Shown here piece after piece: positions 32,990-43,714 of a stretch of 64,000 bases of DNA. Origin of the DNA: Dipteris shenzhenensis (Eukaryota; Polypodiophyta; Polypodiopsida; Gleicheniales); NCBI GenBank assembly GCA_047967505.1, contig CM106540.1. One strand, written 5' to 3'. A program made the translations under genes and the position numbers. Below the pieces are notes generated by a model, which saw only the letters and a list, made by a program, of their open reading frames with translations, was not told the DNA's origin and made no database searches. Each line of letters begins with the position of its first letter. The first letter of the stretch is position 1.

Positions 32990-33640
32990 AGCTGCAGGCC
33001 AATCCAAATAATGGAAACACTAAAAGGGAAAAAGACAAAGCACTTTCTTACCTGGAAAAGTCCCACTCGGTGTTTTGTGGACTGGCCCTACAAAAAAGAG
33101 GAAGCATACCATTTTTTCAAATAACTAGTTAGAGGAAGGAGGAGTTTGGAGAAGCAACTTTTCAAAGGGATTGGATTGAAGAGACAAGCATAAGCCTACA
33201 AACAAGGAGAAAGCATAAGCCTACAAACAAGGAGAAAGAGGAGGAAGAGAAATACCAAAAAGAGAAGAGGTGAGTCTTCTTTCTTTCACCAAATCTCGTT
33301 TTTTGTCCTTAACCTCAGAAAATCAAGCATGAAAATTAGCACATTGGCTTAGCAATACAAGGAGAAACATGCTTCAATACTCACAAAACAAAATCTCACA
33401 AAAAATGAACCTACATTGCTTAAAGAGACACACCTTCTTGAAAAACTTCCTTTCACACAAGCAAAGAGGGAGAAGGGTCGAGAGGGAGCACAAGTGTTGG
33501 GAGAGGGGCTAGGTAGGGGTGAGGAGTGTGGGGAATAGAGAAGAGGAAAGCGAGGTCGTTGAATATAAGGTAGGAGGAGAGATTTTTGCTTTTCCTGCAA
33601 TAGAGATGTGAAAGATGGCGTCGGGTGGGGTTTCGGGTTT
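32990..33640. other. CACTA interior without a recognised gene
   Basis: Contains a GCATAAGCCTACAAACAAGG duplication (about 33180-33230), otherwise nothing recognisable. It is probably the leader between the two CACTA genes, which point away from each other. Confidence 0.4.
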
Positions 33641-33649
33641 TAGCCCCCT

Positions 33650-33735
33650 AGCATCGCTATATAGTGACGTTGGTCAGTCGCTATATAGCAACGTTTATAT
33701 CCTAAAAGCGTTGCTATATAGCGATGGTTCAGGGC
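33650..33735. repeat. internal CTATATAG palindromes of the CACTA type
   Basis: Three motifs (CATCGCTATATAGTGACG, GTCGCTATATAGCAACG, GCGTTGCTATATAGCGATG) identical in form to the subterminal repeats, placed just upstream of the TNP2 start. Confidence 0.75.
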
Positions 33736-33828
33736 ACTTATTGTTAGAAGAGAGGAAAGGAGCTCATGGGTGGCTATTTTTTGGATCTTAATAGATTTCC
33801 TTATAGCTCATGTTGTGATTTTGGAGGT

Positions 33829-36049
33829 ATGCAGATGGAAGGGACGAGTGGAAGCTCGTTAGATGATGCGCCAACACCTAGGAGTGCAGAGTGGCTTACA
33901 GAGAGGTTGTATTGTCATTGCACTCATTACAAGCGAGAAGTATGACATTAACGTCGTATTGTCATGCGCCACTTGCAGATGTATGGGGAGGAGCCTGAAC
34001 CAGTACCCACAGTTGGTGTTGCACGTGGTGATGGATCATTGGTAAGACCTCGGGGGGGTCACTCATCATATGTAACCCTATCACGTGAGTTCAACAGAAG
34101 GATTTTTTTTATTTCTAAAATTTACAGAAATAAATATACATAAGGGATTATTTAAAATAGTTTTGGAAAAAATTTACAGATTTGTATAGAAAAGGGGTAC
34201 ATTTTATTAATGAAATTTTTTACAGATAAGGGACTTTAAATATAGGCCTTGAACGCACGTGATATAGAGGGTTTATACATAGTGACCCCCCCGAGGGTAA
34301 GACAATGCTATTTGAGTTCGTGATTAATATTGCATACCATTATGACACGAAACCTTGAGACAAGATCTTATATTTACATGAAATCTTGAGACAGGATGAG
34401 GAGGGTGGCGAGGATGCGCATATACCTTCACACTTTGAGCAATACTATAGTCTCCCAGATGTACCAGATGATGAGACGAGGGTATGGTGGACATGATGGA
34501 TTCTACTTTTAGGGGCACTACATCACATGTACACGTGATGTCCGAGTCCGAGTTCAATATGCAAGAGTTGCAATCAACACAGTTGTACGAGGGTGCTAGG
34601 ATGTCTAAACTACAGGCTTGTCTCTCAATCTTGAATCTGCAAGCAAAGTATGGGTGGACAGATACAAGTGTCTCGGCCTTAATGAGGTTGCTGCAAAAGA
34701 TGTTTCCTGCACCAAATACCATGCCCACGTCAAGAGATGAAGCGAAGAAGATGCTAACAACAATGGGTATGGATTATGATACCATCCATGCTTGTCGTAA
34801 TGACTATACTCTCTTTTGTCATGCGCATGGAGATTTGGCTAGTTGTCCGAAGTGTGGGGAACAATGATATAGAGATGACTTGCAGGGTGAGCAGATACCA
34901 GTAAATGTCTTGAGACACTTTCCCACATTGCAAGAATACAGCACATGTTCCGATGCAAATCCATAGCGGAGTTGATGGCTTGGCATGCATCTCATTGGTT
35001 CACTAATGACACATTGAGGATTCCCATAGATTGTGCAGCTTGGAAGCACATAGACAATCAGTGGCTGGACTTTGCAAGGAAGCCATGCAACTTACATCTT
35101 GGGCTCACCATGGATGGCATGAATCCTTTCAGGTTACGCTCGACATCTTGGTCGACATGGCCCATAGTCTTGGTGAATTACAATATCCCACCATGGCTAA
35201 CAATAAAGAAGGGAGACTTCATGCTTGCACTACTTGTGCGAGGGAAGTACAAGGCCAAAAATATGGACGTGTACATGGCACCTTTGCTAGAGGAGTTACA
35301 GATCTTATGGAGAGGAGTGCATGTCTTTGATATTTCCAGAGCTCCTAGACATACCAATGATACTAATCTATAGATTGATTATGAATATATCTTACATGGG
35401 CATGTGAAATAGGTGGATATCTCAAAAAGAGATCTCCATATTGAGCATTGAGAAGGCTAGGATAGACTCCATTGAAGCCATATGCTTGCTTGAGAAGCAC
35501 TTTCCCTCGAGCATTATGACAACTCAAGTGCACTTGCTTGTGCACATAGTTGATGAGGTGGCCATTGCAAGTACCGTTCATAGTCGGTGGATGTTTTTTC
35601 TTGAGCGGTTTTTGAAAACTTTGAAGGGATTTGTACGGCAAAGCGAAAGACCAGAAGCAAGCATGGCAAAGGGAGGGCTTGTCCAAGAGTCATTAGTATA
35701 TATCATAGAGTTTCTTGCATCGACGGATCTTGATATGCTGCAGGCTTGGCATAACAAGGATGATGATCGCATCGTTGGTGAGGTTCCCCAAGGAAAAGGG
35801 ATTGAAAGAAAGATGAGCGAAGACCAAATGGAGAAATTCAATAAGTTTTGTATCCTCAATAGCAAGGATATGCAGAAGTGGAGTAAGAGATATGAAGCAG
35901 CCAAAGCAAAAAGAATAGTTCCAAGGAAGAGATTCATAGTAATTTATAGGCGATCGCAACCATATCCACGGGATCTTGCCCTTCTCCCCACTCACATGTC
36001 ACTTGATTGGCTACAACTAGCTCCACATAAATCCGAACATGATGGATAG
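33829..36049 (+). pseudogene. TNP2-type transposase of the CACTA element
   Basis: Catalytic transposase, nuclear. After a possible start at 33829, the Transposase_21 region reads LYEGARMSKLQACLSILNLQ, YGWTDTSVSALMRLLQKMFP, MGMDYDTIHACRNDYTLFC and CPKCG (34580-34860). It continues AELMAWHASHW, PIDCAAWKHIDNQWLDFARK, LHLGLTMDGMNPFRLRS (usual TDG.NPF) and PIVLVNYNIPPWLTIKKGDF (34975-35220). The part that should carry the next catalytic residues is missing at about 35375-35440. Then DUF4218 appears (TTQVHLLVHIVDEVAIAST, VHSRWMFFLERFLKTLKGFV; 35510-35700) and runs to 36049. A MITE interrupts the 5' part. Stops, frameshifts and the deletion make it inactive. Confidence 0.85.
34049..34295 (+). mobile_element. 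247-bp MITE, family A copy 1, inside TNP2
   Basis: Ends are CTCGGGGGGGTCACT on the left and its complement AGTGACCCCCCCGAG on the right, with similarity continuing about 45 bp inward (CACGTG.GTTCAA). An 8-bp target duplication GGTAAGAC is perfect (34041-34048 and 34296-34303). Near-identical copies lie at 43469-43714 (inverted) and 52145-52391. No coding capacity is present. Confidence 0.93.
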
Positions 36050-36179
36050 ACAATAAACGAGCGCGAGTGAGAGTTATCATCTGGATGTATGATGCATGTA
36101 AATTTCTTACCTCTTGACGTAATTAAGTAATTATTTGTGGCAATATATGCTATAAAATAGATGCATCTTCATTGTTTTA

Positions 36180-37035
36180 ATGATGCTCTTTTCTAGTACA
36201 AAAAGTATAGTGCATTATGGTCATATAGATGACATTTTTGCGTGGAACGCATCGATTCAAAGAGAGTCACGTATGATTATGGAGTCATGGCTAACTTCAC
36301 ACAAGATAGCCGAGCAAGTGCTTTGGATACCAATGTTCTCTCCTCATAGTTGGATTATTGTGAGACCATACGCGAAATTTATGAAATTGATTTCAGACAA
36401 TTTAGTATTTTCATTCTTGATGTAAAATGGTTTAGAACTATTTTCGACGGTCCCCATGCGATAGTGAGAAAAGACAGTAGCGGTTGCTTCATTGATACAT
36501 GTACTTAAGCATAATTTCATATATATAATTGATGGCATTTGGCACCCATCTTCAATATAGGTGGTTTTTCATCCAGATCGTTTTGATCTAAGATGGTGGT
36601 ACGTGATCCAAGTTGCACCATGAAGTAAACAAATTTTTGAAGATAGAGATGTGGATATGGAGATGCCACTACCAATGCTGGATCCAATTGATCCAAATGG
36701 ATGTAGCGAAGAAGATGAAGATGACAATATGACCCAAGAGGAAGATGCACATAATGACATCGTACGGGAGGAAGATGGAGATCATGGTATTGAGGAAGAA
36801 GATGAAGATCATCAAGAATAACCACACTTTATTGAAGAAGATTATCAAGTCTTATTTGAACATACGATGCTAGAACATGACAATATGACCCAAGAGGAAG
36901 ATGTGCATAATGACATCATATGGGAGGAAGATGGAGATCATGATATTGAGGAAGAAGATGACGATCATCAAGAATCACCACACTTTATTGAAGAAGATGA
37001 TCAAGTCTTAGGTGAACATACGATGATGATATAGG
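36180..37035 (+). pseudogene. CACTA 3' region: acidic two-repeat protein remnant
   Basis: 36719-37035 holds two tandem copies of a unit of about 156 bp encoding DNMTQEEDVHNDIIWEEDGD followed by HDIEEEDDDHQESPHFIEED. The first copy has stops, the second ends at TAG near 37035. The frame upstream at 36180-36425 (AWNASIQRESRMIMESW, VLWIPMFSPHSWIIVRP) faintly resembles the His region of C48 proteases, but this is not enough for a call. Some CACTA elements carry an extra protease-like gene. The remnant sits between TNP2 and the right end. Confidence 0.35.
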
Positions 37036-37269
37036 AGATCAACTTGGTATAGAGTTAGAGATAGACTTGTTTGGCATGTTAGACTTGAAGCTGTTGATGT
37101 AAATGCTCTTCATTGATTTTTTTTATCTCAAACTTGGACATGAATATATGAGCTTCAAACTTGATGTACATGCTCTTGTACTTTTATTCTCTCAAAGGAT
37201 CAAACATGTATCGAAAGGAAAAAAAAATTGTCATTGAGAAAAACTATCTTTAAAGGTCGATATGGGAAA

Positions 37270-37430
37270 AAATACTCTCTATAAAACATCGCTATAGGAA
37301 ACTGTCTCAGTGTTGCTATATAATGACCATTCACAAGTCTGGTAAGTGTCGCTATATAGTGACTCTCTTTAAAGGTTGCTATATAGCAACACTTGTCTAA
37401 AGTCACTAGATAGTGACACTTAACTAATCC
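37270..37430. repeat. CACTA right subterminal repeats
   Basis: Motifs such as GTGTCGCTATATAGTGAC, GGTTGCTATATAGCAACAC and AGTCACTAGATAGTGACAC lie about 80-240 bp inside the right end and match those at the left end. Confidence 0.8.
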
Positions 37431-37512
37431 CTGATTACCAACAAATAGCACCCCACACGTGCTAAATGTCTGTGCTTCAGTGTCGGAATAGGGCCGATGT
37501 GTAGCAGTAGTG

Positions 37513-38600
37513 AGGTCATGTCACTTATAAGTTTGGTTAATCTTTAGCTTTATTAGGCTATATTTGTGTAGAGGTGATCCATGTAGTATTGCAAATTTAC
37601 CCATGTTGTATTGAGTGGAAGTCAACACTTACAACTTTGATGAATTTTAGCTTTATTAGGCCATATTTATGAAAAGGTGACCCATGTAGTATTGCAAAAT
37701 TACCAAATTTATGAGTTCACCAAGTGATATGGAGTGGAGGTGATTATTTAAAATGTCCAAACAAGCTGAGAAAGTCCAAAAACAATGAATAGTGTGTTAT
37801 GCTACTTTTCACTAAAATATTTGGTAATAATATGCTACTATGATTATTGCAAAACATAAATAAATTAATATTTATATCACTACTATTTTCAAGAGAAGAA
37901 CTTTAAAAATCCTACCACTTAAAAAAATACTACTAATTATTATATTTGTAAACTATTTACAATTTCAAAGAATTAAGCTTACAACTATCAATCAACAAAA
38001 ATTTGAATGCTATTGTCTACATACCAAAATTTATATACCATCTTGCAAAGACGAGTCCACCACTAACACCTAATCCTTTTCAAAAGGATGAAAATTATAA
38101 TTTTGTTTTAAATCTTTGTTTATCCTTTTGGAGATCCTTCTTATTGTTTTTGAGGCTCTAAGGGAACCAAAAACTAAAAAATTATAGTAGTATAATGGCA
38201 ACCAAAATATATATATATAGTTAAGTTATAATGCACGATATTGTGATAGTACCACACGATATATGTATTGACACCATGCTATATATAAAAACACTTCCAA
38301 TTTACACCATAAGTTACCACATGGTATTATATTTTACTCTGTAGTGATCACTTGTAAGCTGGTCTCAATAAAAAAATGCTACTATCTCATTTTGAATTGC
38401 TACCAAGACAATTTAAAAATGTTTTTCATGTTTTAAAATAGTGAATTAAATTGTACCTTCTAAAACCCCCACAAAGCACTATAGAAGTTGTATCATATGG
38501 TGTAAGCATGTGATTCAAGTTGCACATTGAGGAACCAACATGTCTTTAAGAATAAGGATGTTAAGAAGGAGATGCAAAATGGATCATTCTTTGTATCTCA
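37513..38600. other. AT-rich flank, no gene; short tandem array
   Basis: 37513-37750 holds two or three imperfect units (TTATAAGTTTG..., TTTAGCTTTATTAGGC.ATAT, GACCCATGTAGTATTGCAAA). The remainder is AT-rich without open frames of note. Confidence 0.5.
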
Positions 38601-38617
38601 AAAACTAGTGTCTATAC

Positions 38618-38853
38618 CATCAACGGTGTACAATTAAGAAACCCTATATATCACTTGTGTTCAAGGGGTGTTTAAAATACCTTGAACCTAAAATTACCCC
38701 CACCCCTCCTTACTCATGAACTAAAAAATTAGTTCTTAATGAATTGAAAACCTTTCCTCTTATTGTTATCTTGTTAAATTTTTCTTTAAGGTTGAATTAA
38801 AAGACCCCTTGCACACATGGTACACTAACCTTCAGTGAGGTGCAACCCCCATG
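38618..38853 (-). mobile_element. 236-bp MITE-like element, family B copy 2
   Basis: Aligns with 268-524 over most of its length (AAGAAACCCTATATATCAC.., CTTGTTAAATTTTTC.., GTACACTAACCTTCAGTGAG). Candidate 8-bp flanking repeats are GTCTATAC (38610-38617) and GGCTATGC (38854-38861), two mismatches apart. It is weaker than the other copies because its ends are degraded. Confidence 0.5.
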
Positions 38854-38957
38854 GGCTATGCATATTTGAAGCTCTTTGGGTTATTACTTAGACCTAGACA
38901 TACTAGGGGGTGTAGCTCTGATGTGGAGGATATCCAAGACTTAGCACATGATGACAT

Positions 38958-39970
38958 TGTTGAGAGGAAGAGAAAGAGGAGAGAGATAGACACAAGAGTT
39001 GCTCCCAAGGAAGTGATTCTATTAAAAGATCATAGGCATATATATAGTTTAGGACTAGGCTGTGTTAGGGTGAGCTATATATAGCTCTAACACCCCCACT
39101 CAAACTAGGCCCTCTAGCTATAGATGAAAAAAAACCTTGGGGAGTACAAGGAAAAAACCCGATCCACTATATATATATACCTATGTGAAAAAATATATAC
39201 AAAGGATGGCCATAGGCCAGTTTGAATGATACAATGTAATGTTGGATGATACAGTGCAAATTGCATACATTAAAGACATAAGACAAGCACTTGTCCATAG
39301 TATAGTAGTATAGGCACTATGTTTGGTGCATGATATAGTGCAAAGTATGTGTGGGAAATGGAAAACTTTTCATGGAAATGTTAACTTGTTTGACTTAGTG
39401 ATGATGTATAATTGGGGCTTGAGATCTTCAAGTTCAATGTTTGAGCTCTTCATCTAAATAGGATAGCTTGTCATCTTCAAGTTCAATCTAGTCAAACCTC
39501 CTCAAACCTTTATAGTCATGCCTTCACGTTTTTCACAATTCATCCACCTAAAATGACCGGTTTCATGCGGTGGATACAAACACAACAAATATTCAAGTAT
39601 CCTATTCTGTAGTACCAAGGATGAATGTATGAGGAAATTGCTTCAGCCACTCCAAAGATGAGTATGCAGGGGAAATTTGAGATGTCCACAAAGCCAGGGC
39701 TGAAATGTCGCTTGCGTAGTGTAAGAAAGCCATAGCAACACAATATGCCAATTGATCTTGCTATAATGCCTTTGCACCATACATTTTTTGGTCTGTATAC
39801 CAAAGGAGTTTCCTACTCCGAGGTCACGCGTGATGCGCATACCAAGAATATGACTTGCAGGTTCCAAATCCTTCATGTCAAAGGACTCATGCAACTTGTC
39901 CTTCAATGCATCTAGCTCATAAGTATTCTTGCTAGCCAATAGCATATCATCCACATAAATCTCACTTCTT
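38958..39970 (-). mobile_element. Ty1/copia 3' part with LTR (same family as 15254-15467)
   Basis: On the minus strand: RT fragment, then a spacer, a purine tract AGTGGGGG (39093-39100), and an LTR that starts TGTTAGAGCTATATATAGC at 39092 and ends CTCAACA at 38958 (135 bp). This LTR and the preceding 70 bp match the plus-strand copy at 15254-15467. No second LTR or target duplication is found here. Confidence 0.7.
39540..39970 (-). pseudogene. copia reverse transcriptase fragment
   Basis: The minus strand at 39970 reads IYVDDMLLASKNTYELDALK (YVDD active site), DKLHESFDMKDLEPASHILG and MRITRD. In another frame it continues RKLLWYTDQKMYGAKAL, which fits the copia pattern ..L.L.Q..Y..K.L. Beyond that the sequence is degraded. 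The part upstream of YVDD (above 39970) is not RT, so a deletion or junction lies there. Confidence 0.82.
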
Positions 39971-39974
39971 CTGA

Positions 39975-41900
39975 AACATCCACTTCAACTGCCTCCTCCT
40001 CTTACTCCTGCACGACCTCCTTGCCCATAGTCACCCCATCGGTGACCACCCCCACAATCTGACCAATCAGATTGTCTTCCACCCCAACATCGGTCCTACA
40101 TAGTTTTAGGACCTCCACCTCTACCTTCGCGTCTGCAATCTCCACGGCCACCACATCCACACATACAAGGATATGCCCACCACCCACTTTTGGAAGTATT
40201 GCTCCTACCTAACTTGGCTAACTCCACACCAGCTGGACCGCTACACAGTCCTCCAGACAGTCCTCTCCACACACCTCCTCCAGTGCGGAAGGGCGGCTCA
40301 TCAACAAGAAGGGGGGTATGTTAACATCCACGGAGCACAGTTGCCGAATGTAGGGTAACCAGTGATTAGAGGTGATTAGGCTACATGATTTACTTCAAGA
40401 GTCGCAGCCATGGAAGGAGTACAGTACAAGCTCAGGGAGTTTGAGCCCCAAATACCCCCAATGGTCACAGGTTGCAGGTTTCACCTGCAAATTGCCACAA
40501 AATGTGGCTAGTGCAGTTAAGTGCCTCGCGGGAGTCAAGCTACAAGTAGCCCAAGATCAGCCTTGCCACTCCAGGTTTTGAGTCTCATATAGGGGGTTTG
40601 AGCCCCAAATAGCTTAGGGAATGGAGGTGCGAGGCTAACACAAGTGCTATTGGGGAGCCAGTTAAGAGCACCTCCTAATGCCAGGCTTGTCCCAAGTGCT
40701 CGTATATGGTTAACACAAGTGCTATTTCCAACAATAGGGAGAGATGGAAAGGATAGCAATATGCCTTGGCACCCTACAGGCCTTAGAGCCTTTTAATGTA
40801 AAGAAAGAGAGAGTGCTAAAGGGAAAAGGGTTGGCCCTCCCTTAAAAAGGTGACCATCGAACATGAAATCAAGATCGCAAGAAATGCTAAAGATCAATAA
40901 GATTAAATGAAAGAATCAATAGCCTCAGCAATGAGACCCCTACCAAACCTCTTCTCAAGAAGATTCAACTACACAGTCTGTAGCCTTAATAATGAGACCC
41001 CCCTCTAAAATTGGTAGCTGTCTAGCTCTCTTCAAGTGGATACAAACTTCTGGAACTAGAGAAGCGATTGTATGGTGTGAAAACATTACAACATCATCAA
41101 ATTTTTATGGCCAATGGGTTAATAGCATGACATCCCAACTTTGTGATCACAATAGGCCATAACCCAAGGACGGGTGATACAATGGATCGGGGGGTATGTC
41201 GACGCTATGTCAACATGGAATTAAGTACCACAAAATGTGTGTGTAGCTTCTCTTGTACTTGCATAAGACAAGGAATATTCTCTCTTAGGAGTCCAATATG
41301 CATGTTCTACATGCAAGTTCTACATACGATTCCTACATCCAACTCTTACATGCAACATACAGGTTCTAACACCTATTTCATTAATTTTGGACTAGTGCAC
41401 TATCCAAATTCGTTTTGTGAGATAATTTTGGATAAAGCATTAAAAAAAAAGAGGCTCTTATAAAACAAAACTTTGAGTCAAAAAGTAAGATTTTAAAAAA
41501 TCAAATTAGAAAAAATGACATGACATGTTATTAAAACTAGAGTACATTAAAAAAAGAGGACTTCATGTTGTTAAAAGAGACAAAAAGTAAGATTTTTAAA
41601 AATCAAATTAGAAAAAAAACTAGAGTACATTTAAAAAAAATCATGACACATTTGTACAAGAAGTAGATCATATAACTCAAAGCCATATGGTGTTAAAAAA
41701 CACCTTCCATTAGCTCAGCCTAGAAGATGTCATCTTTGTCTCTCTTGTCTATTACAACTTTACATTAGAGAACTAAAAAGTCTTTGTGGAACTGTAGTTT
41801 CATTTCTTGTCTATTACAGTTACTTTAGAAAACACATCAGTCTATGGAATTAAATTTCACAGTTACTTTAAATTTCTATGGACTTAAATTTACATCACTT
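39975..41900. other. no recognisable gene
   Basis: 40002-40187 has an open minus frame rich in Val, Glu and Asp with no motif. About 40360-40400 repeats part of the unit at 8560-9400. 40590-40735 holds a duplicated GGCTAACACAAGTGCTATT phrase. 41440-41640 holds a duplicated AAAAAGTAAGATTTT/AAATCAAATTAGAAAAAA segment. Confidence 0.4.
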
Positions 41901-41913
41901 GACTATTAAGTCA

Positions 41914-42373
41914 TTAGAGAGAGCATATGTCCTCGAAAGTGCCTACTATGGCATTGGCTTCATGAAAACAAGCAGACTTTAAACTTGCAGGCCATGCGTA
42001 ACCAGGGCTAGCATCGCAAATCTCCTCACAGACTCTCCTCACGACTTGTTTCGAATCTTCCACCGACTTGTAAGCATTCAACAACTCTTCTTTTCTCTCT
42101 TGGCTTTCCTAATCTTCACCATTTTTTTCAATACAGCTTCTAGCCACTGCCATATCCTGTACGAAAATTTAACTCATTCGCATAAGAAGTATGTGATTAA
42201 AAGAAGCGAAAAAGAAAGCTAAGGATATTCACCTCTTCTGTTGAGTTCAAATCAAGCAGCCATGTACGTAACAATATATCCTCCTCGAATGATTTTCCCT
42301 TCATTGGTCCATACAAAAGAGATCTAAGATAGAATTTGAGTTCAGTAAATGAAGTCGGGTAGTAAGTAGTCAT
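41914..42373 (-). pseudogene. small two-exon gene of unknown function, one in-frame stop
   Basis: Exon 1 is 42373-42233 (47 codons, MTTYYPTSFTELKFYLRSLL.. ..LLDLNSTEE) and ends at a GAG/GTGAAT donor. Exon 2 is 42156-41914 after a TTTTCGTACAG acceptor, in phase, and reads DMAVARSCIEKNGED, TAG, ESQERKEELLNAYKSVEDSK.. ..ANAIVGTFEDICSL, TAA. The product would be about 127 residues, mostly charged and helical, with five Cys residues. I do not recognise it. The single TAG may be a true lesion or may mark a wrong exon limit. It lies just downstream of the C48 gene on the same strand and could be a late exon of that gene. Confidence 0.4.
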
Positions 42374-42374
42374 T

Positions 42375-42970
42375 GTCTTAGAGGGAAAGTGGGAGAAGGA
42401 GAGTGAGGGAGCGATAGCGAGGGATGCACAATGAGCTGCCCCTCCTTCAAGAGTGATAGAAAGTGAGGGAAGACGTAAAGTGAAAGACGAATACAAGTTA
42501 ATCAGAAGGACTAGGATGTAAGAAATAAGAGAGTGTTTGTGGAAGGACTACGATGGAAGAATAATACAAGTGCACTAAGGCACGATGTGTTCGCTATGAT
42601 AAGGATAAGGGTTGGAATAAAGTGAGAGAAGCATTGGAAATGCTCTGGAGACTGTCCAACTGAATAAAATTTTGCAGAGCATTGGGAATGCTGTACTTTA
42701 AGTGAGTGGAGCATTGGGAATTGATACTTTGCCATGAAATATATTACAAATATTACATCATCACATATTCATATCAAAATTCTCATCACAGAAGGTTATA
42801 TTTCCTAATAATCACATCATCACACATTCATATCATAAAATTGTGTGCATGAACCTAAATATATAAATATCATGACTAAATGCCACTTAAGTAATAAGTC
42901 AGAAATTGGTGTATAATCAACAAAAACTACATCATGATTCATACATTGCAACAAATAAATGTCAACCATA
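42375..42970. other. intergenic, no gene seen
   Basis: Short repeats of CATTGGGAATG and ATCACATCATCACA.ATTCATATCA. Open frames here are short. Confidence 0.4.
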
Positions 42971-42974
42971 ATAT

Positions 42975-43440
42975 TCATGGAGTAAACAACATCATGAGAA
43001 TATGCTCCTCATGCATATATACAAACACAACATCATACATGCATGACAACTCTTCTGACGCTTCTAGTGGAGACTGTGGCAAATCTTTTGATGCTTCCAA
43101 TGGAGGCTGTGGTACTCTAGATGTACACTCAGTCTCTACTTCTTTTGTAGTATGTAGTGCTTTCGGAGTAGACTCAGTATCCTCTTCCTTAAATGCAAGA
43201 AGCGGAGGCTGTGGCAACTCTTCTGATGCTTCCAGTGGAGGCTATGGTGCTGTAGGTGTACACTGAGTCTCTACTTCTTCTGTAGTGTGCAGTGCTTTCA
43301 CAGTAGACTCAGTCTCCTCTTCCTTAAATGCAAGCTCTGATATTGCTTCAGTTGCACGTTGTATTCTAATGGCAGCAATTAGGTCTCGAATGATTTCAGC
43401 CCTAAACAATTGTATATCCTCCTCTGAATATTTGAGCTCC
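42975..43440 (-). repeat. tandem ~47-residue repeat in the C-terminal tail
   Basis: LAFKEEETESTVKALHTTEE, VETQCTPTAP, stop, PPLEASEELPQPP is followed by LAFKEEDTESTPKALHTTKE, VETECTSRVPQPPLEASKD. Two and a half copies of an acidic, Pro-rich unit are present. Confidence 0.75.
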
Positions 43441-43468
43441 AAAGAGTCTTCCGATGAGATCTGTGGCT

Positions 43469-43714
43469 CTCGGGGGGGTCACTATGTATAAACCCTCTAT
43501 ACCACGTGCGTTCAAGGCCTATTTCTAAAATCCCTTATCTGTAAATTTTTCATTTATAAAATGTACCCCTTTTCTATACAAATCTGTAATTTTTTCTCAA
43601 AACTATTTTAAATAGTCCCTTATGTATATTTATTTCTCTAAATTTTAGAAATAAAAAATATCCTTCTGTTGAGCTCACATGATAGGGTTACATATGATGA
43701 GTGACCCCCCTGAG
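43469..43714 (-). mobile_element. 246-bp MITE, family A copy 2, in the last C48 exon
   Basis: Inverted relative to the copy at 34049. It starts CTCGGGGGGGTCACTATGTA and ends ..GAGTGACCCCCCTGAG. A perfect 8-bp target duplication CTGTGGCT lies at 43461-43468 and 43715-43722. It separates FSLKPQ from ISSEDSLELKYSEEDIQLF of one exon. Confidence 0.93.

Larger units (their letters stand above)
17573..37512 (+). mobile_element. CACTA (EnSpm) DNA transposon, ~20 kb with nested insertions
   Basis: The left end begins CACTACAAGGCACAGGCCCT at 17573. The right end, inverted, begins CACTACTGCTACACATCGGC at 37512, and both continue into GGCCCT.TTCCGA. Subterminal copies of a GTCGCTATATAGTGAC-like palindrome lie at 17690-17810 and 37280-37430, with more at 33650-33735. 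Coding parts are a TNP2-type transposase on the plus strand (33829-36049) and a TNPA-like gene on the minus strand (18111-31650). A gypsy element of about 12.3 kb and a 247-bp MITE account for most of the extra length. The flanking trinucleotides are AAT and AGG. Aligned with the surrounding tandem array they occupy the same target position but differ at two bases. Confidence 0.85.

Noticed and set aside
34324-34728. Minus-strand frame in the TNP2 region
   Set aside because: Shadow of the plus-strand transposase. No motif.
36180-36425. C48 protease domain in the CACTA 3' region
   Set aside because: Only a weak V-L-W-I-P...H-S-W-I-I-V resemblance. No Cys or Gln region follows.
40002-40187. 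Upstream part of the copia RT
   Set aside because: The Val/Glu-rich frame does not match RT motifs that should precede YVDD.
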